A stretch of DNA of 64,000 nucleotides, taken from NCBI RefSeq assembly GCF_019175385.1, contig NC_083345.1, forward strand, positions 113,880,480-113,944,479. The letters are read 5' to 3'. Under the pieces are notes generated by a model. It had not been told where the DNA came from. It made no database searches and worked only from the letters and a program-made list of their open reading frames with translations. The number at the start of each line of letters is the position of its first letter. The first letter of the stretch is position 1. Position numbers and translations under genes: made by a program. Shown piece after piece: positions 33,441-45,300 of the stretch. This DNA is from Lycium barbarum. Its lineage: Eukaryota; Streptophyta; Magnoliopsida; Solanales; Solanaceae.

Positions 33441-35030
33441 ATCCTATGTTACCGAGTCATGGTGTGTTTGGTGATTTTAACACTCCACTCTTTTCTGGAT
33501 ACAAGATAGGTGGACAGCCTATTGCAGAATTTGAAGTTAAGAGAGTTTAGACAAACATGTGATTCACGGTGTCTGACAGATATGAAGTCCATTGGAGATT
33601 CTTTACTTGGACCAATAGACATGTATGGAGTAGAATTGATATAGAGCCCTATGCAATGATCAATGGATGATACAACATGGAAATTTGACTGCTCATTTCA
33701 TTGAGAACTACTTATTCTCAGACCAAAAAATCTCCTATCTGTCTAGAATGTGCCACAAATAATGATCAGAGAGGAATGCCTTTCAGGTTCCTTAATGTAA
33801 TAGCTGAGAATGACAAGTTCTTGCATATAGTAGCTACAGTTTGGGAACAGAACATTCAGCGGTCAGGGATACAACCCTAAGAGAACCACATCCCAAAAGC
33901 TAGCTATTGAGATGGGAGAGCCAAAGGCTCTATAAGCCCTCAGCTCACCATTTAACCAATGGGACTCAAGTCTCATTCCTTGCAATAATATCATTACAGA
34001 CCACCATGCTCCCCCTCGTCCTGAACGACTGTGCGCCAGACCATCTCAAGCCCCGGGCCAACACTGCAACACCGGCGTCACCATCCAAGGCCCAACAGGC
34101 GCGAAGGGCAGTGGGTCACTCTAACCACAAATACTTCATCAAAAAGCTATATAAGCCCACACCCCAAAAGCTAGCTATTGAGGTGGGAGAGCCCAAGGCT
34201 ATATAAGCCCTCAGCTCACCATAACCGATGTGGGACTCAAGTCCCATTCCTTGAATAATATCATAACTGACCACCACGCTCTACATCTATAGTCCTCCAC
34301 GGCTGTGCGCTAGACCATTTCTAGCCCCGTGCCAACACTGCAATACCGGCATCACCATCCAAGGCACGACGGGCACGGAGGGTGGTGGGTGGCTCTAACC
34401 ACAAATACTTCTTCAATTGCGTGAAGTCAAGAGCTAGTATCAATCATATATCTGTACTGAAAGGGGAAAGTGGAAGTCCATTACAGACATAGAAGGAGAT
34501 TGAAGTGGAAATTCTATAGTTCTATAAGGTTTTTTTATTAGGGTCTTCCTCAGATGGACTGCCTTCAATAGACCTGCATATTATGAGGCAAGGTCCTAGT
34601 ATCACAGTCACAACAAAGGAACATGTGTGCTGAGATAACTATGGGGGGAATCAAAGCAGCTTTGTTTGATATTAATGACAATAAAGCCTCTGTAATAGAT
34701 GAGTTTAATGCAACTTTGTTTTCAAAAAAGCCTGAGTTATTGTTCTAAGGGATATATATCAAGCTGTACAGGAGTTCTTTCAACACAACAAATTGCTTAG
34801 GGCTGTCAATAACACTATGTAACTGGTACCTTTAATCCCAAAAACTTCTCAGACAGAAACTATGTGGGACTTCAGACCTATTCCCTGCTGTACAAGTATA
34901 TACAAGATATGTAATCTCAAAGATCATTTCAAGGAGAATTAAAGGGGTGATATATGGTATTGTGGGGCAAAGTCAGCATTCATTTAAAAATTATTTTCTT
35001 TCATAGAGAATGGACCACGAGAATGGACCA
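33441..35030 (+). pseudogene. Dead L1-type LINE fragment (endonuclease and RT relics)
   Basis: GVFGDFNTPLFSGYKIG-like residues near 33465-33530 match the AP-endonuclease (GDFN) region of L1 ORF2. LIPKTSQTETMWDFRPIPCC near 34828-34890, followed by SIYKI..LKIISRRIKGVI, matches the start of the RT domain. Many stops and shifts are present. A 270-bp tandem pair (33886-34430) interrupts it. Confidence 0.7.
33886..34430. repeat. 270-bp tandem repeat, two copies
   Basis: The units start at CCACATCCCAAAAGCTAGCT (about 33886) and CCACACCCCAAAAGCTAGCT (about 34157). Both carry CTATAAGCCCTCAGCTCACCAT and CCAACACTGCAA-ACCGGC blocks. The layout resembles TRIM LTRs (TATATAAGCC then GATGTGGGACTC), but LTR ends and target duplication are not resolved. 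The open frame at 33907-34206 is an artefact. Confidence 0.75.
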
Positions 35031-35031
35031 C

Positions 35032-35160
35032 AAGGTATACAACACAACAACACACCTAGTGAAATCCCACAAATTGGGGTTCGGAGAGGGTAGAATTTAG
35101 AATATACACAGACCTTACCCCCTACCTTGGGAGATACAAAAGCTATTTCTGGTAGGCCCT
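35032..35160 (-). mobile_element. Truncated SINE 3' end
   Basis: On the minus strand the sequence CCTTACCCC-side leads to CCCCAATTTGTGGGATTTCACTAGGTGTGTTGTTG, the tail shared by several solanaceous SINEs. The tRNA-related head is missing. 35160-35660 shows nothing further. Confidence 0.6.
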
Positions 35161-37485
35161 CAGCACAAGGACAAGGCGTATGCAGCAGAATTACTTAAGA
35201 GATATTATACAATAGCAAGAGATATGATCTGGATCATCTAATAACCACATTCCAAAATTATGAGTGTGGATGCTTGTTTAGCAATTGGAACATGTCATTT
35301 TAAAAATTTACCTATATATGTCCTATCATGCATCAAGAACATATCATTAACCAATCCATCTATGTTCCCCACTAGCTTAGAGGGTAGTCTGTACAAAGAA
35401 AAATTCATTCAACTACTTTTAGAGACAAATTTTAGCACATTGGACAAATGGAGACAACACTTAAAGAATGGCCCCAGAAAAGGCCATATGGTGCAAATGA
35501 TCCACATAGTTTATACAACCACAACCAAGCCATCCTGAGTCATCAGGCTTGGACAAAAGCCGGCTAGTCAGTCATTTCTTCCTAGTCTCAGACATTTACT
35601 TACTTTACATGGGGATTTACAGAAACATCATGCATAGTTTTTGAGGTCATACACCATACATTGGATCAACCAGTTTTCTTTTTAGTCAACTTGCTTCTAC
35701 GTTCCTCTCTCTTTGCAACCTTTCTAGAATATTTGCCTGCAAAATCATTATTTCATATGAAAATAGTTACAAAATCTGCTAAGGAGCTCCATTGTGTAGT
35801 GTGTTCAAAATGACATCCTTAGTGATGTTATATAATTTGCAAACTAAAACGAAATATGTAAAGACCATTGACATGAACTATTTGCAATATAGTTACATGA
35901 TCGATTATGAGAAATGTTATATAGAAATCATAAAACTATAGAAATCTATTTGCAATTACCTTATAAGTGATCTAATTGTTTAAATATTATATTATGCCAT
36001 CAAAGCATAGAACTTAAACTCGACAAAAGCATATTAGAACTGAAAGAAAACTTACAATGGAAATGTGCTATAGGTATTTCCCCATTCTTGATGAGTTCAA
36101 ACTTGTAAGAATCTCCTACTTGGAGTCCATTTGCTTTGCGGAATTTTTTCCATCCACTTATAATTCCAAAATGATGTGAATCGAGTCTCCCAAGCCACAC
36201 TGACCAACATCTCTGTGCTTCATCTTTCAGAATCATCTCACACTTTCTATTCATCAACCCATTTGACTTTGCAAAATCCAGTGGAAGATACTACCATAAA
36301 AGTCAGAAAAAGACCAAGATGATTGCCACAAAATCGAGAAGTAGCAGCCATGACCGCTTTAGGGATAATTACATTTTTGAACCGCTCAAAAGAATAATAG
36401 CCAGCAAATGTATAGGTTTTGTAATATTAAGTACAAATATACATATACATATCATATACCAAAAATATACATATAATATACATAATTAGCGTATAGGTTT
36501 TTACATTTTGGCTAGCGCGTGTAATTAATTTCAGTCAGACGGGCCAAAAATGCAAGAAAAAAAATATTCCACTGAGTAGATTAAGTTTCAGTTGTCAAAA
36601 AAAAAAAAAAGCAAAGAAAAGGACTAAAACAAAAGAGTTTAACTCCTGTACACTTAATAGTGTACAATTTCTTACATCATCAGGTTAAGTTGCCTACATT
36701 ATTGTCTATAATTAACTTAAACCCTAACAAAATTCAGTTCAAATAACTTACCAAAATTTTCTTTCTGAAGCAATAAGGTTGAATAGTTGAAATGAAATAA
36801 GGATGATCATCATCACCAGTATTTGAAGTAGCTACTTGTGCATTGAGAAGACTCGTGTTTGAGGGCTTTCTCATAATGTCTGCTTATTCAGAAAAACATA
36901 GAAAAAGAAAGAGAAAACGTGATAAGTGTAACCATTAGGATAAAAAGGAAGACACAACATATTGAAGTTTCAAAAATTAGGACGCCGCTTTCTAAATATG
37001 GTTCCTCTCTTGAATTCTTTTCCGAATTCCAGATCATTTTGCAAGGAATTGATCAAGAAAATGAGAATAACAACAACTACTACTATGCCTTAATCCAAAC
37101 TCAAATTGTGGTACGATATATGAATTGTCACTGAGGACGTCGCTCCATTTAGGCTATTAAGAAAAAGAGAATATGATATCAAAATGAATTTTATGGTTTG
37201 GAATTGAACTTGACTAGATTCTAAAAACACGCAAATTATAAAAATTTAACTAACAGGCCCCCTGAATATTAATTTTCAGTATAACAAAGTCTTCAAGCTG
37301 CATTGTTGAGTGAATGCATATAGCAAACTGCACTTTAGTCTTTGATTTAAATCCCATGAAGATAAAGCACTCTTCTACTAACGAGGAGAAGTAGCTAAAA
37401 GATACCCTATAATAAAAAAGAAATAACAGTCATATATAAACCTTTAATATAGTTACATGAAAAGCGCTTTACAGACAAAACATCT

Positions 37486-37607
37486 CTACCGTTGGCTAGG
37501 ACAAATGGGAAGAAATCACCTAACGTTTTTTATCTCCGCTGGGATTTGAACCTGAGACCTCGTGGTTTACAACCCACTTCATTGACCACTAGGTCACACC
37601 CTTGAGT
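37486..37607 (-). mobile_element. TS-type SINE in intron 4 of the B3 gene
   Basis: On the minus strand GTGTGACCTAGTGGTCAATG (A box) is followed by GGTTCAAATCCC (B box) and TTAGGTGATTTCTTCCCATTTG, which fit the tobacco TS SINE. It is truncated at its 3' part. Confidence 0.8.
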
Positions 37608-38223
37608 GCTAAAATACAGACGGAAACAACTAATATGTTGATCGAAACAAGTGATATGAAATACGAACAGAAACATTTATAATGGAATAACGCCCTCTTT
37701 TATTTCTATTAGGTGAAAAAGTAAAAGAAAATGTCCTACACACTACAGAACCCAAACAAAAGAAAAAATATTCTATCGAAGACGTAATACTTATTTACAC
37801 AAAATAATACACATATATGACAATGAAAAAGATCATCAAAAACATAAGAGGCTAGTTAGGTGAGAAAACTTGCCTTGAAACTTTTGCAATGGACTTTTTC
37901 TATTAGTAACGTCTCCATATTGGTGTCTCTCCATCAGTAACAACCTCAAACATAATACGATCTCCCTCCTTTAAGCAATTATCAGCAATGAATTTGAGCC
38001 ATCCACCTCCAATATAGGCTCGAGTTTCCCAACAAACTAGCTTTAAATTCCATGACCTTTGACTTTCATCTCTTATAATCAAACCACACTTCTTATTGGT
38101 GAGACCATTTGCATATGTGAATTGTTGAGGAAGGAACTGACACGGTGTACAACCATTTTACGAAGAAAAAAATGACAAAAGGAATTTAATTTACATACAT
38201 TGACATTGTAAAGGTTTTTATAA

Positions 38224-38503
38224 TACTCCCTCCATCCCATTTTCGTTGTCGCTTTAGCTTAAAAAATTGTCCCAAAATAAGTGTCACTTCAGGAATTCAA
38301 GATCAAAGTTGGCAATTGTTGCCAACTATAACCGTAACATTAAAGAAGTAGTCCTTTTTAAGATTGCTCAATTCTTAAAAAAAAAAAAAATTAAAAAAAA
38401 AATAATAAATAGAGGCAACTTAGTAAACTATACCCTGTATATATTATTTTTCTTAATGGCTTGAAAAGAGCAAAAACAACCGTTAAAATGAGACGGAGTA
38501 TCA
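38224..38503. mobile_element. Stowaway-like MITE in intron 3 of the B3 gene
   Basis: Ends CTCCCTCCATCCCATTTTCG and the inverted ...TTAAAATGAGACGGAGTA are typical Tc1/mariner-type MITE termini with a TA target. About 280 bp, noncoding. Confidence 0.75.
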
Positions 38504-38885
38504 GTCTAGTTTTACATGTGATAACGAATTAGTTATCATTTTTACCATGTAACTAATTGATGCTTATCATAGATATTTACTTGTAATTATCTAAGAGGCG
38601 ACCTGATTGTGTAACCCATTCATCCTATAAATAGTCTGACGATTCTTGAAGAGTTCACAAGAAACAATGAGTTTGAGACTTACCAAGCGATAACTCGAAA
38701 GGCAATATTCTGTAATAGTGTATTCAAACCGAGAATGACCAAAAGACTTGTTATGAGTAGCAGCTTCTACATGGGAAGAAGCCTTCTTTGACAACTTGAT
38801 GTTGGGGCTTGGTTTTTCTGTTGCATACTCAAGAAATTAAATATGACAAACTACACTTCTAAAAAATTATCAACATTTAAATTAT

Positions 38886-39148
38886 ACTCCCCCGTCCCAG
38901 TTTATGTGGCACTTCTCGCTTCCCTAAAGTCAATTTGACTAATCTATTAAGCTAAATTGGATTAGATCAACTTAATATTTTAAAATTAAAATTTAAATAA
39001 TCAAAAACTATATGAAAAAATATTATAAGTTGCAACTCCTCTAATGTCAATATGATGAAAAAATACATTTTAAAATGTTAGGTCAAAATTTATATAATTT
39101 GAATCTCGAAAAACAAAAAATGTCACATAAATTGAGACATAGGGAGTA
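38886..39148. mobile_element. Stowaway-like MITE in intron 2 of the B3 gene
   Basis: CTCCCCCGTCCCAGTTTATGTGGCA on the left and GTCACATAAATTGAGACATAGGGAG on the right are inverted. TA flanks the left end. Noncoding. Confidence 0.75.
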
Positions 39149-40039
39149 ACCAACACACCTTTTGGCTAATTCAAATTAGTTTTTTTTTTTTTTTGTTACA
39201 AATTAAGCATCATTTGATTTATGTAGTTTCTATTGCACAATACTAGAAACAGAGGTATTTCACCACCGACATTCAGTGAAAATTTGTGTTATAAAACATA
39301 ATTTTCCCACCTCATTCTAATGGAACAAACGCACAGTGAGGACAGGTTTCCATTGGAATGGTGGAAACTTCCTGATTTTTTCAAGTGAAAATACTATTAA
39401 GGGTTTTCCCCACTGACATTCAGTGGGAATGCCACTAAACATTTTTCAGTGGGAAAATAGTAATTTTTTAATAATGACAGCTTGCGTAAAAATAATTTCC
39501 ATAAATAACAGGAAGAGAAAAATAGAAAACTTGAAGATCATAAATGGGCCCAAAGTAAATTCACCTTTGAATGCAAATTTATGGGAAGTCTCTTGAACAT
39601 TATTGGTTTCTTCTTCTTCTTCTTCTTGCATATACTCAGCATATTCTCTGTCATAATGACTTGAATCAAAGATGGAAACCTCAAATTCCATGTTTCCTTC
39701 ATGTCTAAACACCAATATATTTCCCAACTGCAAATCATGTTGTTGTACAAATTCAGCCCAACCCGCTTTGAATTGATGGCCATTCACCTTCACAAGCCAT
39801 TTCTTACCAGCCTTTTTCAGTATTGCATGTTTAAAATGGTCGTGTCCCTTCAGATACTTCAAGAAACCTATAGGAATTTTCTGCAATACAACATAAATTT
39901 GCCCCAAATAAGTACTATTACTATTTTTCTTTCTAAGGACCTCAAAGGCTGAAACTATACTATTTTTTTTTTATAACCATTCGGCTTTAAAGATGAGTGT
40001 AGTATGAATTGGGAAAGGGTGGAAAAATAAAATGGAGCG

Positions 40040-40215
40040 AAATGAAATTCAAATAAATTTCATTTTGCAAAGGCACTTTGTGACACTTGGTTGGGGAAAG
40101 CACTTCTTGTGTGCTTATATATAGAATCTACCTCTTCTGGCTCTTAAAGTGTTGAGAAGAGGGATAGCCTCGCGCCGTCGTCATCGCTCGGCTTCGGTCA
40201 AATGATTTGATAACT
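40040..40215 (+). mobile_element. Diverged copia LTR fragment in intron 1 of the B3 gene
   Basis: AGAAGAGGGATAGCCTCGCG and CCGTCGTCATCGCTCGGCTTCGG match the CG-rich part of the copia LTRs at 682 and 10915 (reverse orientation), with CTTGTGTGCTTATATATAGAA and GCTCTTAAAG upstream. Borders are not resolved. A relative of the element in the resistance gene was therefore already present here. Confidence 0.65.
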
Positions 40216-40364
40216 TGTGGGCTTGGAAATTTTCTATTTCATCTAATTTTTGTCGTTAACATTTTTCTGGTTTTTAGAAATTACTGGAAAGTTACTGATT
40301 GTAGTAAACTACTGTTTTTAGTAAAGTTGTGGTAAACTATTTAATTTGAACACTTATAGATATA

Positions 40365-40583
40365 ACAATGTCTGGAACAGCTTGCGGACACTTCGACTAA
40401 TTTTACAGGATACGTGTCACCTCCCACTCCCACCCAGCAACAGGTATGATGTAGCTCTGTTAATCAAGGCTAAAACAGATGGGAAAAAAACATTTGTCTC
40501 TACTGAAAATTGAACATGAGACCTCATAGCTCAACCCACTTCATTAATCACTAGGCCACACCCTCAGAGTGCAACTATACTAT
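40365..40583 (-). mobile_element. TS-type SINE in intron 1 of the B3 gene
   Basis: On the minus strand GGGTGTGGCCTAGTGATTAATGAAG (A box) is followed by GAGGTCTCATGTTCAATT (decayed B box), CTGTTGCTGGGTGGGAG and ATTAGTCGAAGTGTCCGCAAG, the TS SINE body. It is near full length and more diverged than the copy at 37.5 kb. Confidence 0.8.
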
Positions 40584-40859
40584 TTTTCTACCCAGTTAAT
40601 CAATTATAAAAGGTTGGTATAAAAATTTAGTGTTTTATCATACATACAACATACAGTAGACAAAGAAAAATTGAAAAAATAAATGAAAGGTTTACTCACA
40701 AGACCATTCTTGAAACCTGGCTGAATTGGTTTGAAAAAATGAGGTTTCTTTGGTGGAATTTTCATTGGTAGCCAAAAAATTGCAGGTGTTGTGGAGGCAA
40801 AGTGATCTTTGTGTGTTTGTGATTAATGTAATTGAAAGTTGAAACTGTTAATATTATAA

Positions 40860-41930
40860 AATTAGTTTCAAAAGATATTTCAAGTGGCTACGTGGGTAAA
40901 CTTCTGAAGTACAGCAAGTGTTTAGACAGTAGACACTATGTGTTTGTACATGCGATTTCATCTTCCAAATCATTTAAAAATGCATGATTTGGAATTCTAA
41001 ATTATGATTTCAAATTTTTTAAATGTAAAACCCATAATTTTATTTTATAAAAATAGTTCATAAGTTGGTAGATATATTTACCAATTATTTTTACCAACCA
41101 TTTATATCAAATATTTATAACAAATTCACTCTTACTAATTATGTGGAAGAATTATATTAAAGAGCAGCTACGCTACAACTCATGTTTAATTTTTCATTTT
41201 ATTGAACTAAAGTTTGATCAATTGATGTACTATTCTTTAGCCTTCTAGTAGCGTCTTAATTTTGTTTGTGAACTATGACTTGCTCATTTAGTAAGAATTG
41301 AGATTGTAAAGTTTTGATGGTTTTTACAATTGTGGGGTTTTATGTCTGTAAAAAAAAATACAATTTAAGAAATTCAAATTACATATCCAAACATGATTTT
41401 AAATCATGTCCAAACGGCTCCTAAGCTTAAGTGTCTATTGCATGAAGAAGTATTTACAAATGTTAATCCACTTATCTTGATTTCACGATTTCAACATTAC
41501 TATAAATAGCCCCAACAATTGCCAATTGAAACCACCATAAAGAAGCAAATCATTAGCTTTAAGTTGCTACATATTTTCTCTCGTCATCATATTCTTTTCT
41601 TTGGCTGTTACTCTTTTCTTTTACAGTTTTTTTATTTTTCTTAAAATTTGTTAATTAAATTCTGTGATCTTTAATTAAAATGTAGAGATGGACTTGTTAG
41701 TTCTGGAGACATATTTCATAATTTGTTAGGATACTGCCTAGCACGACTTAACTAAAAATATTATCATAATAATATTTATATTTTCAAGTGCTGTCATTTT
41801 ACTTTGCAAATAAATAATAATTTATTATTGTGATTTTACCAAGTTTCCAACAGAAGCTTCAGTTAAGGCGCAATAATTTGGCATATGAAGCTTGAAGGAT
41901 GCATGGATTTTTCCTGAAAACGAAATAACA
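40860..41930. other. Intergenic interval with a promoter-like segment
   Basis: AT-rich sequence upstream of the B3 gene. At 41500-41510 CTATAAATAGC is a good TATA box in plus orientation, followed by an A/C-rich, ATG-free leader-like stretch (41525-41600) and a T-rich run. No coding exon follows before the MULE. It may be the orphaned 5' end of a gene or chance. Confidence 0.4.
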
Positions 41931-42503
41931 ATAGGTGGTTTCTCTTTAGTAAAATTTTCACAAACAGCTACCTTTTAACTCTTTCTAACAACCTATAACT
42001 ACATATGCTATATTTACAATTCGTAACTAGATGACCCTATATTTATCTAGTAGACGGGTATACCAAAATATAGCATAAATATAGCGGAAATACAGACGCG
42101 AGTTTAACTGACAGTGTTATATTTATGGAAACAAAATCTGTTCCAATTTTAATTAGAATCAGTTATATTGTTCCCTGATTCACGCAAATATCCTCCCATT
42201 CCATATCTGATTCCATATCTCATTCAAACAGCTAACAAATTCAAAAAAAATTGAATTCAAACCTTACAATCATATTTTTAACCAAAAATAAAAAGGTTGA
42301 AAAACCTTTGAAAAATAACAATATCAAACCAGTGAACATAGCTTGATTATCACGACGAATATATATTTGATTTCATCAAGTTGAGTTCATAATTGAGGTA
42401 ACGATTTTTTCACTGCAAACTTTTTTTTTTTTGTTCGTCTTTTCTGAAATTGTTTCAGCTAAATTGAATATAACACATTGTTGTATTCGAAAACAACAGG
42501 ATA

Positions 42504-45300
42504 ATGACAAGCGTAACTGCGTTGATCCGTCATTCTGGTTTTTGAAACGATCAGAACTGTTTTGTGAATTACAAAATTGATGCTGTTGTATTCATTGATA
42601 ATTGCAATTACGATGAATTAGTTTGTACGATTACAAATCAATTAGGCGTGGATACTGTTAGGAAAACTATTTCAATAAAATATACTGTTGAAGGCGATTT
42701 TCAACCAATTGAAATACACAACGATATGGGAGTTCGTGTGTACGTTGAGCTTAAGAGAGAAAACAGAGTTTTGGGGATGTATCCAATGTGCGTTAGTATT
42801 CATGATTTGGATGTTGAGGATGGTGTAACTGGTAATCGTATTATTGGAGATGATGTGCTGCAAATTGGATATAGCGAGAATCGGGATGGTATGAAAGTTT
42901 GTGATTCTACTGTAAACGTTGTTGTTTTGTTTGGGAATGATAACAATTTGGTAATTTCGAAACCGGAAGCGAAAGGAGTTTTTGTCGATCAAATTTACCA
43001 GGATAAGGAAACTTTGAAAATTGTGATGACGAAATACGCAATTCGTGAAAGATTCAATTTCAAAACAGAGAGATCGAATGCTATAAGGTATGATTTTCTA
43101 AATGTATTCTGGTAACAGAAAGTGCAAATGTATTTTTGTTATATTTGTACTGTATTGAGATGATTTGTTAACTTATTTAGCACACTGTTAATTTTAAAAA
43201 TGTTTGATGCAATATATTCTGATATATTTTTTGTATATTTATACTGTATTTAATTGATTCAATATGTACTATTTGCATTGTATTATGTAGCTACACTCTG
43301 GCATGTTGGTCGCCGGAATGTAAATGGAAATTCAGAGCGTCGAGAATTGGGAATTCTGAAATGTTCAGGGTTAGAGCTTTCGATGACGAACATACATGTC
43401 CGTTGAAGGACAAGGTGTATTCACAAAGGCAGGCAACAAGTTGGTTTATTGGAGAAGCGGTTGTGAAGGCGAAAATAACTAACCATAAAAGGAAGGTCAC
43501 ACCTGGGGATATAATAGATGATGTTAAGAATGAATTCGGCGTAGATGTTTCTTATATGATGGCATGGAGAGCTAGAGAGAAGGCTATAAAAGATTTCAGA
43601 GGTGATCCAGCTCATTCATACAAGAAGTTGCCGGCATATATATACATACTTGATAAAACGTATCCTGGATCGCTCGTTAAAATGCATAAATCACCAGAAA
43701 ATGAGTTTATGTATTTGTTTGTAGCACTCAAAGCATTCATAAAGGGATTCGAGTGTTGTAGACCAATAGTTGTAGTGGATGGTGCACATCTTAAATCAAC
43801 GTATAATGGTACATTTGTGTCGGCAAGTACTTTGGATGGAGCAGGTATGTGTAATTCTATTCTATGAATGTTTTTTTTATAAATACAACATTATGCTTAT
43901 TGATTTGCAAATAAAGCTGCTAAAAACATACTCTGGATGTATTGCTGGTGTAAATTTGTGAATATTATATGTTGAAATACACTGTAAATATGAGGTAAAT
44001 ATATTGTAAATATATATTATTGTTTTATAAATGATGGTGCTAAAAATACAGTGTGAGATCAAATTCAGTTGAAATATGTGTTGAATATATTATAAATATA
44101 TACTGATTTTTGTAGGTAATATCCTACCACTAGCGTATGGTGTGATAGATTCTGAGAATAATAAGTCGTGGACGTGGTTCTTTGAACTGTTCAAGCAAGC
44201 TTATGGTGTTAGGCAAAATATGTGTGTCGTGTCCGACAGACATGAAAGCATAATACATGCAGTTTCTAAGGTGTATCCTACTGTTCCTCATTTGGCTTGT
44301 ATATGGCATTTGTGGAAAAATGTGACAAAGCAATACACAACAAACAGTGAGGTGTTGAGTCCTATATTTTATTCACTAGCGAAAGCATACAGCCAGGATG
44401 AGTTCGATAAATTGATGGAGAAGATTGGGAATGTTGATATTCGGGTAAAACGATACCTAGAAGATGCTGGAAGAGATAAATGGTCTAGGCTTTATTCACC
44501 TGTTAATAGAGGATGGACAATGACTTCGAATATAGCCAAATGTATTAATGGAAAACTGGTTGCTACAAGAGAGTTACATATTTTTGATTTCCTTGAAGAA
44601 GTGAGGAAGATGTTTGGTAGATGGAATTGGACAAATAGAAAAAATGGTACCTACACATTCACAACACTGATGAGGCGGTATCAAGAGATGTTGTCGATCA
44701 ACGAGTACAAATCAATACGAATGAGGGTATCTTTGTTTGCAACACAAAAATTTAATCTATATTTTTACTATATGTAATGTATATTTATATATATTCCCAA
44801 TATGGTAAACTGCCCAGGTAATGCTTGTTTATTTGTTAAATGGTTCTCAGGTTGAAGCGTCAACTGAATATGTTTACACAGTGAATGATGGACCGAGGCG
44901 TTTCATAATAGATTTGAAGAAGAAAACTTGCAGCTGCAGGATGTTCCAACTGGACGAGATACCGTGTTCTCATGCATGGGCAGTATTGAAGAATAAAAAT
45001 TTGACTGCTGATGTATATTGTTCGGATTTATTCAAGCCGGAAACAGTTGTGAACACATATGATGTGCCAGTTGATCCTCTTCCCGATGAGACCGAGTGGA
45101 AAGTTCCTAAAAGTATATTAGATGAAGTTGTTATGCCACCGATCTATAAGAGACCCCCTGGGAGGCCAAAAAAGAAGAGGGACAAGCCATTACAGGAGTT
45201 GATGATTGGTAAACGCAGAAATTCCTGCGGTAAATGTGGACGTCTTGGTCATAATAGGCGTTCGTGTGATAATCCGCCGCTCAATAAGAAGAATAAATAA
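42504..45300 (+). pseudogene. MULE transposase, four exons, early nonsense codon
   Basis: This encodes the DNA-cutting enzyme of Mutator-like elements. The phase-consistent exons are 42504-43087, 43291-43844, 44116-44726 and 44851-45300. Domains are an N-terminal region of about 190 residues and a MuDR-type zinc domain (CWSPECKWKFRASRIGNSEMF, DDEHTCPLK). A DDE core follows (D in VVVDGAHLK, D in VVSDRHESI, then ACIWHLWKNV). After that come a SWIM zinc finger (CSCRMFQLDEIPCSHAWAVL) and a C-terminal CCHC knuckle (CGKCGRLGHNRRSC) after a basic patch. The start at 42504 (MTSVTALIRHSGF) is followed at once by TGA at 42543-42545. The next in-frame ATG is 42726. Apart from that stop the frame is intact, so decay is recent. 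Confidence 0.9.

Larger units (their letters stand above)
35666..40765 (-). pseudogene. REM-type gene with three B3 domains, seven exons, frameshift in exon 4
   Basis: Plant B3/REM proteins are nuclear DNA-binding factors, mostly expressed in meristems and reproductive tissue. The phase-consistent exons (minus strand) are 40765-40700, 39880-39565, 38817-38684, 38136-37874, 36879-36752, 36290-36056 and 35736-35666. B3-1 spans exons 1-2 (HFFKPIQPGF, IPIGFLKYLKG, WAEFVQQHDLQLGNILVFRH), followed by an acidic run. B3-2 is exon 4 (FLPQQFTYANGL, NCLKEGDRIMFEVV). B3-3 is exon 6 (YLPLDFAKSNGL, GWKKFRKANGLQVGDSYKFELI). Exon 7 ends in a basic tail (KREERRSKLTKKK). All introns are GT-AG except intron 4, which uses GC-AG (CAAG|GCAAGT). 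Exon 4 carries a one-base frame change just after ETPIW (about 37922), giving an early TAA. The protein would then end after two B3 domains. It may be a pseudogene or a truncated allele. Confidence 0.85.

Noticed and set aside
35260..35538. 92-residue open frame on the plus strand
   Set aside because: No family, no promoter or splice context; it lies in a LINE/SINE debris region.
37500..37600. Possible tRNA gene on the minus strand
   Set aside because: The A and B boxes belong to a SINE; no cloverleaf can be completed and the TS-type body follows.
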